From the NCBI GenBank assembly GCA_021234155.1, contig JAJEKV010000008.1:10410740-10474739 (forward strand): DNA of 64,000 nt, given 5' to 3'. Below the pieces are notes generated by a model. It was not told the origin of the DNA and did not search any database. It saw only the letters and a program-made list of their open reading frames with translations. Position 1 is the stretch's first letter. Every line of letters starts with the position of its first letter. Both the position numbers and the translations under genes were made by a program. Positions 21,670-31,418 of this stretch are shown here, in pieces. This stretch comes from Isoetes taiwanensis (lineage: Eukaryota > Streptophyta > Lycopodiopsida > Isoetales > Isoetaceae).

Positions 21670-22517
21670 AGTGGCCACCTATTGCATCTTACTTGCTTCC
21701 ATAAGGTGGATGGGATGGATGAGCATCGCTTGCCCCCACAGGCCGTGTTGTTAACGCAGGGCCCCCAGCGGCTGAAGAGGGTATGGCACGAGCACTGTAA
21801 GGGATGGTTTAGGAGGTGGTCTATGGATTACCAGCGGAAACCGGGCATTCTCGATGAGAATGGGCAATTGGATGCGGGCTATCTTTGCCGCCACTCGTGG
21901 GATGCCTCTACTCTTGCAAAGCCCAAGACGAGCACTATCACGCCAGATTAATCCCGACCTTGAGCATGGACCCCATCGGCATTTTTGAAAGCACACATCT
22001 CGTGAAGAAACGGAGAGCTATTGCCGCCATAAGGGCGGGTTCCCATTACCTCTAATTGAGGCAGTTATTTGGGGGTGAATGGCGCACGGGATCCCCTGGG
22101 AGGAGAGGATATGTCGGTGTTGTGAGATGCACGTGATAGAGGATGAGCACCATGCCCTCCGGGATTGCCCAAAGATATGCCCATGTCCGGCAAAGGCACA
22201 CCGATCTTAGATGCTCGACACACCGCTACATCGCGATTACTCGCATCACCTATGGTAGCCGACTGGGAGCTTACATCCTGCAGATTTCGGCCGTCAGACT
22301 TGCTCTTCTGGGGCATGGTATTTGAGAGCCTACTGTTAGGGTTTTTCCTCCCAAGTGGGGGTTTTTTCATCCCGGTAGTAGGGTTCTACTGTACAGTTAC
22401 ATTGTTTGTTTTTGGTGTTGGGGTTTTTGGCTTTTTTGCCTGTTCTGTGCCGTCTCATAGGCCTCTGGCCTCCGTGGACGTTAAAATAAACTTCCTTCCT
22501 TCCTTCCTTCCTTCCTA
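21670..22517 (+). mobile_element. 5'-truncated LINE (family B) with (TTCC)n tail
   Basis: Frames at 21664-21951 and 22050-22190 read the C-terminal part of a LINE ORF2: FHKVDGMDEHRLPPQA, GPQRLKRVWHEHCKGWF, then the zinc block EERICRCCEMHVIEDEHHAL and RDCP. The same blocks occur in the element at 62103-64000 (FQKVVAMDEARLP; GPQRLKACWKDKQAQWF; RVCQCCQQGAIEDESHAL). The 3' end has a G-rich hairpin region, a block CCTCCGTGGACGTTAAAATAAA and a (TTCC)n tail (22490-22517). RT is missing through 5' truncation. The real left edge is uncertain. Confidence 0.8.
22490..22517 (+). repeat. (TTCC)n LINE tail
   Basis: About six TTCC units end the truncated LINE. Relatives in this window have (ATTCT)n instead, so this family uses different microsatellite tails. 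Confidence 0.9.
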
Positions 22518-23950
22518 AACAAGATGCTAACGCAGTTGCCCTTCAGAGGAGCCATTGACGCATACATAATTACAGACTATTGTGATTACCACGTGACAAG
22601 GATCGCCGTGTTTATTGACTCTTATTCGATATTTTGTATTTATTTGGTTTAGAAAGTCCCATTTGAAAGTTTGCTCCATTAGAATGTAAATAGTCCACTT
22701 GTGACGAAGCCATATAGTTCATTGTGCCACTATCTTATCTAAGCAGACTCCTGTGCAAAAACTTGCTAACTCATTGGGCTTTTACAAACTGTTCCGATTT
22801 AAGACAAACTGTTCCGATTTAAGAGAACACTCACATTAGAGGTTTGGTGGAGTCTATTAACGCCCTTGTAAGCCATTCCCAAATTTGGATTTTAGTTGGT
22901 ACCCGAACCTGCAGGTATGGGCAAAAAGCCCCCACGAACCTCAACCGAACCTCAGCCCTGGAGCAACCGAACCTGGTAAACGTCATTATTACTTGTTGTT
23001 TTACTCATTACGCCTAAATCCCTCCTCCCCCCACCTTCCCACCGAACTGAAGCTACAAGGAGTAGCTTCGAGCGGGACGCCTCAAGAATGCCTCAATTGG
23101 GCACCAAAGCTTTGGAGGGCATTTCAAATTTAGTTTTGATGTCAATCCTCGCCCAAATCGAAGGAATTCTCTAGTTTTCCTTCGTATTTTGGCTAAGAAT
23201 TGCATCAATTTGGTCGACAATTTGTGGAGCTCGGAAAGCGATCACGCCGACTCGAATTCGATCTATGGCGGAGGTAAGCGTTCTATTAATTTCGACCAAT
23301 GACAATGAGTAATTTCTTTTTTGAATCTAAACCGAAAGGCCAATTAGGGTGGAGGTGCCCAAGAACCGCTTGCCCTACAAAAATCAATATAATCGGAAGG
23401 AACAGTCGATGAGAATGCTCTTCGAGCTTACGGTGCAATGAATATTGATCTCGGGGGCGTGGGGGGAATCAGATCCCATCGATCCGATCACCGAAGACAT
23501 CCCGAATTTCATTCTCCATCGGGGCTTATTCATTTTGCACGTAAAGGGTAATCAAGGTCCGGCTTGGCTATTGCAATAATATTTCAAGTAATCCGATGTG
23601 CATTTGAGAACAATGTACAATCAATTGTGTGGAGTGCATTGCAATATGGTAGCACATTGTAATTACCTCCAACAAGTGTAACTATTTCTTAACCAACGGG
23701 TCTAAGAATACTGAGAAGAACCGCAAGCTTCCAATCAAAGGTTGCTTATGTAGGTGGAGTCACTTAAACAAGGATTGAAGAGATGCTCGAGGACAATGAC
23801 AAACTGGAGAGGAAGTTAAAAAGACTGAAAATGACACCACCGGGCATGAGGGAGAGGAAAAAAAGAACTGAAGGCCCTAAATATACTTGCCCCTAGTGGT
23901 GGGGGCTCTCAAGAAGGATCCACGCTATTAAAAATCTGGTGGATCCTACT
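22518..23950. other. Intergenic, no firm gene
   Basis: A 20-base unit ACAAACTGTTCCGATTTAAG is duplicated in tandem at 22783-22824. Near 23263-23275 ATGGCGGAG|GTAAGC looks like a short first exon with a splice donor, and a segment after 23345 (reading VDENALRAYGAMNIDLGG) could be a following exon. No family was recognised and the frame breaks. The rest has no visible gene. Confidence 0.4.
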
Positions 23951-25898
23951 ATGGCTGAAAAGAAGAAGAGAAAACCTTGTAATATGGCTAGTTTGTTGAA
24001 AAAGCTTGTAACTAAAGATGATGTTATAGATATGTTGAAGCTTCACGGAGCTAACCATTTAAGAAAAGTCATTCTTTGAGCGGTGCTTCTTGAATTGGGA
24101 AAGAGTCAAAGTCTTTGATAACATGCAAGAATTATGTGACAATGTGGGTATCGGTCGACAAGCTTACATTGCTCTCTTTAGATGTTTGCGGGGATGGTAT
24201 CAAGCAAAGGGGTATTACGAAGACCATACCGCCAAGACTCCGGTTATGTCGAGCAAAGCGAGAACAAAGAGGAATGCGTATAGTACCACGAACATTTGGG
24301 GAGAGATGTACGGATCACCACATCCGTGCACTTGGGATCACTAATCATTTGGGAAAAGTAAGAAGAAGGGTGGCTCGAAAATGATCTATTTGTTCTTAAT
24401 GAGAAGAATAATTGTTGGATGGATCTCTCTAAAATGCTTCTTACGTTAGTTCGCTTCTATGATATGAAAGTGGAAGAATGTGGAGGGAAACTCCAAATTG
24501 CTATAAAGTTGGATGAGATGGAACCGATCAAAGGTGAAAAGTATGAGAGGGTTTCTTTGACATTAATGAACAGGCGTTGTCAAATTTCGATAATGAGGAA
24601 GGGAAGTTCTCGTTCAATCGAGGAGGACCATATTTGGTGGATAGGGATATTTCAAGCACCGGAAGAAAATCATGGTGTTCTTCAATTGGGTCTTCGCCAG
24701 ACACCTATTCCTACTATTATTGCTGCTCACGAGTCTGGAGAGAAGCTTAGGGTTTCGGCTACGGAGATTACGAGGTTGAATGGCATCCGGCTGCTGATCT
24801 AAAGACCATCAAGTGCATGTATAACATGAAACATGGTTTCGGTAAGACTACCCACGCATGTCCTTACTTGTTTGTATGCTAGGGTAGATGATAAGGGGAA
24901 GGGAATGAGTACTCTCGAATGTGACCGGGATCTTTGAACCAAGCGTGAGAAGGAGGACAAAACTTTGATCCCCGTACTTGCAATTCTGTGAAGAGAGTAC
25001 ATATTTGCACTCTCCATGCCTTTCTAAGAATAGTGGATAAGATGGTGTACATGAGCGGTCTTTTTGTTTGGAATAAGTCTCCACAATCAGCCGAGGAGAA
25101 AAGTGTATGAAAGATGTTGAGAACGTGCTTTTCGATCTTGGTCTTCATGGTGGTGACTATAAAATCTGCAAGATCCTAAGAAGGGAGGCAAGGTTCCTTG
25201 TAAACCATCTATGGGTGGGGTGAAAGCGAAAGAGATTTCGCCTTGTACTAAATTACGTAAGAATGGATCATTGCCAACTGGAAAGTGGGAGGGGTATAAG
25301 GACTTGCTGGAAGCAGAAGATGACCGTACTTCACGTGGGAGGGCAAAACTAAAGAAAATTAAAGCGTGGTAGAATCTGAGCAGTCTGGTAACTTTGATGG
25401 CAGAGAAGAAAATGGTGGGTGGAAAGTTAGATGAATTGAGTAGCGATATGGCGAATTCACGAAGTCGTTTATACAAGCATGGGGAGAATGCAATGTCACA
25501 CATTACATTCATATACTTCACGCCCATGGCTTGTGGTTTGCCAAAGAGTACGGGAGCTTGGGAATATGGAATCATGCCAGGGAATGGAGAAGTCACATAA
25601 GCAAGCCAAGAATGCTTTTTTTTTCAGGTTCACACAACATCGAGGTTCGTGGTGGTAACTCATTGCAAATGAGATGTGCCAATGGTTCTATAGAAGGATT
25701 ATCCGCAAGCTAGAGAAAAAAGATAAAGCTAAACAAGACACCCTGACGTTGGCTAGAATATTGAGGAGAAAAGTTGAGCGGGGAAAAAAGAAACGATATG
25801 GTGTAGCTCTAGTGCAAACAAACAAGTTAAAAGCAAGCATGGCGATCCACAAGGATCGAGGCAAAGAGAAGATATACCACGGGGAATCAATTGTATGA
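23951..25898 (+). pseudogene. Module A: CPYC / LHAFLRIVDK protein, frameshifted
   Basis: Plus-strand coding blocks follow one another in changing frames: MAEKKKRKPCNMASLLKKLV (23951), MDLSKMLLTLVRFYDMKVEE (24419) to KLDEMEPIKGEKYERVSLTL, a cysteine turn ACPY/CLYARVDDKG near 24855-24890 with one extra base, TLHAFLRIVDKMVYMSGLFVW (split here by a slash: TLHAFLRIVDKM / VYMSGLFVW, 25004-25070), ILHAHGLWFAKEYGSLGIWN (near 25512-25570) and AKNAFFFRFTQHRG. The order CxxC, LHxFLRxxDK, KYGSLGxWN, AKxAFF is, from memory, shared by large uncharacterised proteins of mobile or viral origin in several eukaryotes; function unknown. A basic tail (25674-25898) ends the reading. It has at least five frameshifts. 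The first palindrome cluster follows 70 bases downstream. Confidence 0.5.
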
Positions 25899-25965
25899 AT
25901 AAATTCATATTAATGTATAACTATTGACCATGATGTGCAACTATAATGTTTCAAATATGTTAGGT

Positions 25966-26150
25966 TGGCGGCGTGGGCACAGTCGCGAACTTAGTTGGTA
26001 TTCAATTCTTTGAATGACAAGTATTCCGCACCGCGGGTACCATGCGTAATGAAGTTGGGAATTAGTTATAGATTAGCGCTATTATTCGCACCGCGGGCCC
26101 GGTCTGCGAAAGCATTTGGTTTCGTGGCTATCTTTTGCCGTTTTCGCACG
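25966..26150. repeat. Palindrome cluster 1
   Basis: Four versions of the GC-rich palindrome lie here: about 25966-25989, 26024-26047, 26085-26110 (TTCGCACCG-CGGGCC-CGGTCTGCGAA) and a half copy at 26132-26150. It lies between the end of module A and the start of module B, both on the plus strand. Confidence 0.75.
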
Positions 26151-26280
26151 GTAGCATCGGTACTCTTTATATAATTATCTTTGTTATCGATGTTGTCTGC
26201 TTTTGATATTTGTTCTAAGTCATTACATTGCATATTTATCAATCTTGTCCACTCATTTGTTGCATTACAGTTCAGAGACA

Positions 26281-27620
26281 ATGGCTGAGAATAGCGGTAA
26301 TGCCGGATCTAACAATCCCAACAACCAAAGAACAGAAGAGAAGGCGCCGCCTGGGCGCACACATCATGGTGAAGACAGCGAGGGCAGCGCCACTAACTAT
26401 GTCAGTGCTTCTAACAACCAGAACAGAGCACCGTCTTCCCTGTTTAAAACATCCATCTGCTGTGTCCGACATCGAAGTTCAATGTTGCCAATGACGCAGG
26501 AGATTTTTAGAGACATACCTTCCGAGCCAAGGCGTGTTTAATTCTCTTTCTCGCCATTTAGCTCCGAGAAGGAACCTTCGTGCGGCAGTAACCGCCTTCG
26601 GCCATGGAGTTCCTGCCCCGATGATTGTGATCGCCGTTAACGCCGATGTGGTAACGACGCTGTTCGTTCTTCGATGGGAGCCGACACCTTGCTTGAGGCA
26701 CTCCATTCCTTCGCCGTGTGGCCCAAAGTTGATGGCTTCTTTGATGCCAACTCCTAACACATTCTCTCAGACCGGCTAATGAGATAGATTACATAACCGA
26801 CTTCCTCAGACAAAGGCCGGAAGTTGGATTGGTGGGGATAAACCAAGGGGCCGACTGCTTTGGAGCCGACAATGAGAATGCTAAGCCCCATGAGGATGAC
26901 CATCGATGTGCATGTCCGTGGATGTTCTGCTGGTGATGTGCCCGTGCGTAACGTTCCTATTCTTTGTTCAGGCGCTTTTGAACCCCTGAATATTATGTAC
27001 CGGGATGTCCCTTTCCGTGTCCCCGCGGAGCTCAAATAGAAGAAAATATCGTTCTACAAGAGCCACGGCAAGATCGCGGATTCGGTTGTGCCCTCAAACC
27101 GTTGTACCGTGATGCGATGAGTGGTTCTCGATGATGAGCAGCCGTAGTCGCGGAATCCAGTAGCGAAGAGGAAGACTAAGCCTAAGCGGTGCAGAAGAAA
27201 CAAGTTCTCCCCGCAGCGCCCTCCTAAGCTGAATAAGAAGGGCCAGCCGTTTAATCAAAAGTTAAGATGGATGCGCTGAACCAAGACTTCCGTAACCACG
27301 TGGAGTGGGTGCTTCCCAAGCTCACAATGGCTAGAATATGTAAGGAGGTGGTTCGGGAGAGATACAAAGAAGATGAAGAGGGATGGTGCAAGGTGCACCG
27401 GAGAGCTGGTTACTGATTTTCCAATGCCGTAACAGTGACTTGATTCACCGCAGATGCCCTTGATGCTCGCAGACGAGGCAGCCGAGAATCACATGGTCGT
27501 TCTTCAAGACTGTGGTGAAATGTGTGCATTCCAAGAGAGTGACAATAATGAGGCAGGATATTGCCTTGACAAATTACTTCGAGGCATGTAAAGTGTTTTA
27601 TATTAATGAAACGATCTTTG
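26281..27620 (+). pseudogene. Module B: protein with histone-H3-like C-terminus
   Basis: It starts MAENSGNAGSNNPNNQRTEE at 26281. The N-terminal ~220 codons are unrecognised (blocks FNSLSRHLAPRRNLRAAV, LLEALHSFAVWPKVDGFF, RMTIDVHVRGCSAGDVPVR). A basic linker follows near 27165-27260 (KRKTKPKRCRRNKF; QRPPKLNKKGQPFNQ). The last part matches the H3 histone fold: PKLTMARICKEVVRERY (27315-27365, alpha-1 region), ADEAAENHMVVL (27469-27505, alpha-2) and HSKRVTIMRQDIALT (27527-27571, against HAKRVTIMPKDIQLA of H3). Between alpha-1 and alpha-2 there are about 25 extra codons compared with H3. Frames shift at least four times. Histone-fold proteins of this divergent kind are known from large DNA viruses; a decayed host H3 or CENH3 is less likely given the long N-terminus and insertion. 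Confidence 0.6.
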
Positions 27621-27734
27621 TTGTATATTTTGTTTGCTTGCTAAGTATTTTGATTGTATCTATTCTCTATGTATACTTACAATGCACCGTTGCCACGTGC
27701 TTGAAATGGGTATAAATTACTTTGTGAGGGAGGT

Positions 27735-27816
27735 ATTTCGCACCGTGGGCCACGCAAAGCGGAAATTCCCGTAAGTTACTTGTTTGAGGGTAGCAATTTC
27801 GCACGCGGTACAATCG
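27735..27816. repeat. Palindrome cluster 2
   Basis: Two imperfect copies (27735-27765, TTTCGCACCGTGGGCCACGC; 27795-27816) lie between the 3' end of module B (plus) and the 3' end of module C (minus), that is, between convergent modules. Confidence 0.7.
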
Positions 27817-28010
27817 TGTAAATTGAATCATTCCATAGAAGGTGAACCACAAGATCAAAGTGAGCATATTAACATGTTAGAGAATATATTAACATATTAG
27901 AGAACATTTAGAGAATGGCAAGTAACGGAATTATGTCCAAGTAACCTTCCCTAGGTTTCTAACCCCTTCCCTTCCTTCGCGAGGTCTAACCCATGCATCC
28001 GGGTTAAGAG

Positions 28011-28540
28011 TCAAGAGCTCACGCCCTCCTCAACTGATTCTTCCCACCATATGGGGTACCTAGTCATTAGAAAAAGTAATTCCACAGGATGATACTCACG
28101 GAAGAAGAGCGGACCCAACTCCACAAAACCGTTGTACTCGTTGTAGTACACCCTAATAAGGCCATACATCTGTCCCCGGTTAATTTCATGAATGAAATCT
28201 GATATGTATGCATCCAGAGAGTGTGCTAAATATCCAGCACGAAGAAGAGGCCTCAATTGTTTGTAGCATCTCGGCCCGGATAAGGGGGGGTTTAAGAAGT
28301 CCCCTCATTGCAAGTCTCCTATAACATTCGGATGGATTAATTTCCATCGGTGGCTCATGACCACAATCAAATCGCCTCCGAATGAAGTTGATCAACTCCA
28401 TTGTAAGCTCCTTGGTGGGGCGGGCGCAACCTCCACTCCAAGAAATGGTCCCATAGCTCATCCATTCCAGGCCGCACAGAATGCCTAGGGCATGCTTGCA
28501 GGCCTTCTCGAGTGGCCCAGGGAGGATTCGGTCCAATCAT
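28011..28540 (-). pseudogene. Module C: frameshifted paralogue of module D
   Basis: The ATG at 28540 (MIGPNPPWATREGLQACPRH) opens a frame that shifts twice. The blocks ELTMELINFIRRRFDCGHEPP, MEINPSECYRRLAMRGLLKPP (each listed only in part here: ELTMELINFIRRRF; EINPSECYRRLAMRGLLKPP), AGYLAHSLDAYI, RVYYNEYNGFVELGPLFFRE and LLFLMTRYPIWW align in order and spacing with module D. No known domain. The upstream leader (28544-28770) is a purine-rich repeat on the plus strand, with a TATA-like CTATAAAT on the minus strand near 28826-28833. The start context TTTGCAAATG is shared with module D. Confidence 0.6.
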
Positions 28541-28543
28541 TTG

Positions 28544-28790
28544 CAAAGAGCACGAAGATTAAGTATCAAAGAACAAGGAGCACGAAGATCAAGTAGCAAG
28601 GAGCATCAAGATCAAGTAGCAAGAAGCAAGGATCAAGGACGATCAAGGAGCAAGAAGTTCAAAAAAGAAGGAAGATCATGGAGCAAGAAAGCAAGGAACA
28701 AGATCAAGTAGCAAGATCAAGAGCAAGGAACAAGATGAAGTAGCGAAGAACAAACATCAAGATCAAGTGGCAAGGAACAAGGAAGACCAA
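28544..28790. repeat. AAG/GATCAAGTAGCAAG-type purine-rich repeat
   Basis: Irregular units of AAGGAGCA, AAGATCAAGTAGC and GCAAGGAACAAGA lie directly upstream of the module C start on its non-coding side. A comparable tract precedes module D (29812-29990). In transcripts of C and D these would be pyrimidine-rich 5' leaders. Confidence 0.85.
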
Positions 28791-28842
28791 AGACCAAAGG
28801 TGAGAAGTGAAAGCAAGCTGAAAGAATTTATAGCTACTTAAT

Positions 28843-28932
28843 CCAATAATGTTGAAGTATAATACTAATATCGTTGAAGTATAATACCAAGAATGATGAA
28901 GAATAATACCAATAATGCTGAAGTATTATACC
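28843..28932. repeat. ~23-bp tandem repeats (GAAGTATAATACCAA)
   Basis: Four diverged units around the words AATAATGTTGAAGTATAATAC, written here as AATAATGTTGAAG + TATAATAC, sit upstream of the TATA-like box of module C. AT-rich; no coding sense. Confidence 0.75.
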
Positions 28933-29094
28933 ATTCTGGTGGTAAGAAAACGGGATCTCAGATTAAGATCAGAGCTAATGCGGGCGAAATAGGCACTTCA
29001 ATAATTTGTAAATGAAGCGATTTCAAGACCCGGGCTCTATTGTGTCGAATATGACCCACAAATAGAACAATCACATGAAAAAATACAAGGAAAA

Positions 29095-29178
29095 TGGTAG
29101 AAGATATTACTTAATTACTTAATTGCACGAAAATCACTTAATTACACGAAGATGTAACTTAATTACACGAAACTCACT
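29095..29178. repeat. ACTTAATTACACGAA tandem repeats
   Basis: Four to five units of ACTTAATTACACGAA and shorter versions. They lie in the spacer downstream (3') of module D. Confidence 0.75.
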
Positions 29179-29282
29179 TGCTTCTATACTTAATTTCTAT
29201 GAAAATCTAGTTTATACACATATTCCAATGGAGTATCTTCACCGTGATATGTAACGATTATGTGGTGCTATGTAGCCATAGG

Positions 29283-29801
29283 TCACGCGGTATCCCAAGG
29301 AATTGTATCCCAGGTGGGGAATCTAGACAGTAACCACAGGATGTTGAAGTCAAGGGAACGGAATAGGAGCTTACCAATATCCACAAAAGATTTGTAATGG
29401 AAGTTGTAAAGTTCAATGAGGATATAAATCCTATTCTTCTCACTAGTAGGAATGACCAGAGGCGCATATTGATCTAGAGAGTAGGCCATGAAACCATGGA
29501 AAAGCATGTCCTTCAACTGTTCTAGCCTATCTTCTAAATCTGAGGGGGGTTCAAGAAGTCCCAAAGCACTTAGATTGAACCTTGCCTGACTCGAATTGAT
29601 CTCCTCAAGTGGAGGGAGATGACGAGTATAGCGATCGATAATGAAGTTGCTCAGCTGCCTTGCAAGCTCTGTGGTTGGACCGTGACGCCATCGATGCTCC
29701 CAAAAGTTGCTAAAAAAATCATCAAAAGTGCACGTATTTCTGCCGCACGCTTGCAGGTATTCCGGATCAGCCCAGCGAGGATGTTCTTGCAAAGTTACCA
29801 T
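29283..29801 (-). CDS. Module D: intact unknown protein, 172 codons
   Basis: A complete frame from ATG 29801 (MVTLQEHPRWADPEYLQACG) to a stop at 29283. An upstream non-ATG extension to 29807 is ignored. Predicted all-helical: FDDFFSNFWEHRWRHGPT, ELARQLSNFIIDRYTRHLPP, LEEINSSQARFNLSALGLL, MLFHGFMAYSLDQYAPLV, NRIYILIELYNFHYKSFVDI and LLWLLSRFPTW-like end blocks. No signal peptide, zinc site or known domain was recognised. It is a tandem paralogue of module C, about 750 bases away in the same orientation. A minus-strand TATA-like TTTAAATAG (30014-30023) lies about 215 bases upstream, with a pyrimidine-rich leader between. The best-preserved protein of the 24-35 kb segment; function unknown. Confidence 0.65.
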   Translation of the reverse strand: MVTLQEHPRWADPEYLQACGRNTCTFDDFFSNFWEHRWRHGPTTELARQLSNFIIDRYTRHLPPLEEINSSQARFNLSALGLLEPPSDLEDRLEQLKDMLFHGFMAYSLDQYAPLVIPTSEKNRIYILIELYNFHYKSFVDIGKLLFRSLDFNILWLLSRFPTWDTIPWDTA

Positions 29802-29811
29802 TTGCAAGAAA

Positions 29812-29990
29812 TTAGTGGAGCAGAAGAGAAATTAGTGGAGCAGACAGGGAGGCAAGGAGCAGACAATAAATTAGTGGATCAGACAAGAAATTAGTGGAGC
29901 AGACAAGAGGCGGACAAGAGGGGGAAAGAGGCAAAGAAGCAGACAAGAAGCAGACAAGAGGCAAGGAGCAAACAAGAAGCAAAGACAATG
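29812..29990. repeat. GGAGCAGACAAGA-type purine-rich repeat
   Basis: Units AAATTAGTGGAGCAGACAAG and AAGAGGCAAGGAGCAGAC repeat irregularly immediately upstream of the module D start. Same position and composition type as the tract before module C. Confidence 0.85.
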
Positions 29991-30054
29991 ATAGACAGTG
30001 AAGGCATAGATGCCTATTTAAAGAGAAATCAGGTATATATGCCATTATACGAGT

Positions 30055-30145
30055 ACCATACAAGTATGTATATAATCCAATAATTTCTATGTATATACGA
30101 TCAATAATTTTTTGGTGCGTATTATACCATCAATAATTTTGGTGG
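30055..30145. repeat. ATCAATAATTTT repeats
   Basis: Three units containing CAATAATTT and GTATATA words (CCAATAATTTCTATGTATAT; GATCAATAATTTTTTGGTGC; CATCAATAATTTTGGTGGGT). AT-rich spacer. Confidence 0.6.
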
Positions 30146-30352
30146 GTATAAATATACATCAAATTGCCGAGTGCGTAAACATTGGCCATGTGGCCTCCTC
30201 ACGGTCCTGAACGTGATTCCATCACCGCAAGATGAATCACTTAAAACTTCAAGCGATGTCATGAGCGCAGAAATACCAATGGAAGACCGGATGACCACTT
30301 TGCCGCTCTCAATCCTCGCTATTATCCCGATCCCTTCGATGTTATCATCCAT
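30122..30352 (-). CDS. Small unknown ORF, 76 codons
   Basis: An intact ATG-to-stop frame (MDDNIEGIGIIARIESGKVV ... VRRPHGQCLRTRQFDVYLYP). A short acidic start is followed by a hydrophobic beta-rich pattern and a basic end. No family was recognised. It lies upstream of module D in the same orientation and is divergent from the ORF at 30614. It overlaps a plus frame of equal length; this one was preferred for its ATG and more protein-like composition. Confidence 0.35.
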   Translation of the reverse strand: MDDNIEGIGIIARIESGKVVIRSSIGISALMTSLEVLSDSSCGDGITFRTVRRPHGQCLRTRQFDVYLYPPKLLMV

Positions 30353-30613
30353 CTAATATGGAATAGAGAGCATCAAATGTACATGATAGAAAAGATCATC
30401 GGGTGTGCGTGGTGAATGACTCTTAAGAGTCCCCCTAAATCAATACTTGTCATCTGGATCATATTGTCAATACTTATTTGAAGAGTTCATGATCGTGTAT
30501 TTTGTATATTATGCTCGTATATATAACCAATAATGCTGCTACAGTGCATGTCAATAATTTTGTTCGATATAAGTACAGATCCATTCATTCAATGGAGAAG
30601 GCATCCATTTGCT

Positions 30614-30883
30614 ATGTCTCGGCCTGGTTATTCTTATTACAGGGGGTCTACCTTCCCTATAGACTCCATTACTTGCACTATGAAATATAATGATCTTTAT
30701 AGATGTTCTCAGAGGGGTATCCCCCTTGATTCTTGGCTGGAAGGGGTAGCAGAGGGTCGAAATCATTCTTCCAACGGGGTTTATCGTGTTGTTATCCACC
30801 TTCATCGGGTTCCAGAGCGTCACGTCTATGAGATTAATCGCATCACTCAACTTGTTGCTCATGATGATCCCGATTGCGAATGA
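30614..30883 (+). CDS. Small unknown ORF, 89 codons
   Basis: ATG 30614 (MSRPGYSYYRGSTFPIDSIT) to a TGA at 30881-30883. The composition is protein-like with a basic, beta-prone C-terminal part (VYRVVIHLHRVPERHVYEIN) and an acidic end. No family recognised. Palindrome cluster 3 begins ~210 bases downstream, as for the other modules. Confidence 0.45.
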   Translation: MSRPGYSYYRGSTFPIDSITCTMKYNDLYRCSQRGIPLDSWLEGVAEGRNHSSNGVYRVVIHLHRVPERHVYEINRITQLVAHDDPDCE

Positions 30884-31094
30884 TCTTCTGCATTTATGTA
30901 TGCTATGCCTCTTATATGAGTTCTAAAACATTTACTAGAATATTTCGGACATTCTCGAAGTTATAAGTATGTAACCATAAGAGATAGAAACATATGATCC
31001 ATCTATTTTACGCGACATTTTCAATTTGGAAAGCTCTTGGCCATTTTCCTTACATGTAGATTCTAAATTCAGATAAGCATTCTCTTCAGTAGCA

Positions 31095-31290
31095 GTGTAG
31101 TCACGGTGCAAAATTGCACACCCAAAGACGTTGAATCAGCTATTTTCGCACGCGTGGCGCATTTGCAAAAATAGACCTTTCCACATAATGTGGAATGTCA
31201 TTTTCGCACCGCGGGCCACGGTGCGAATATTTATTAGTTGTAAGCACGGACAACACGGTCTTTCGCAGACGCGGCCACGGTGCAAGTAAA
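31095..31290. repeat. Palindrome cluster 3
   Basis: Four copies: 31100-31117, 31141-31168, 31203-31227 and 31260-31286. The third is perfect: arms TTCGCACCG / CGGTGCGAA (9 bp) around CGGGCCA. The cluster lies between the ends of the plus ORF at 30614-30883 and of minus module E. Confidence 0.85.
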
Positions 31291-31418
31291 ATAGAAGCGT
31301 AAAACAAATTAAAATGAAACCAAGTTTATATGTTCGATATAACAAGAATAGAGATTTCAAACAAGTCTTTGCATTAATTGACAATGGTTACAGCTTCATT
31401 TTCTTAGAAACATGTAAG

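Noticed and set aside
26272-27035. Minus-strand frames at 26272-26472, 26479-26760 and 26754-27035
   Set aside because: They mirror plus-strand module B, whose blocks are more protein-like and lead into the H3-like fold.
27165-27571. Ordinary host histone H3 gene
   Set aside because: The N-terminal tail, alpha-N and loop lengths do not match H3, and plant H3 is almost invariant; this sequence is highly divergent.
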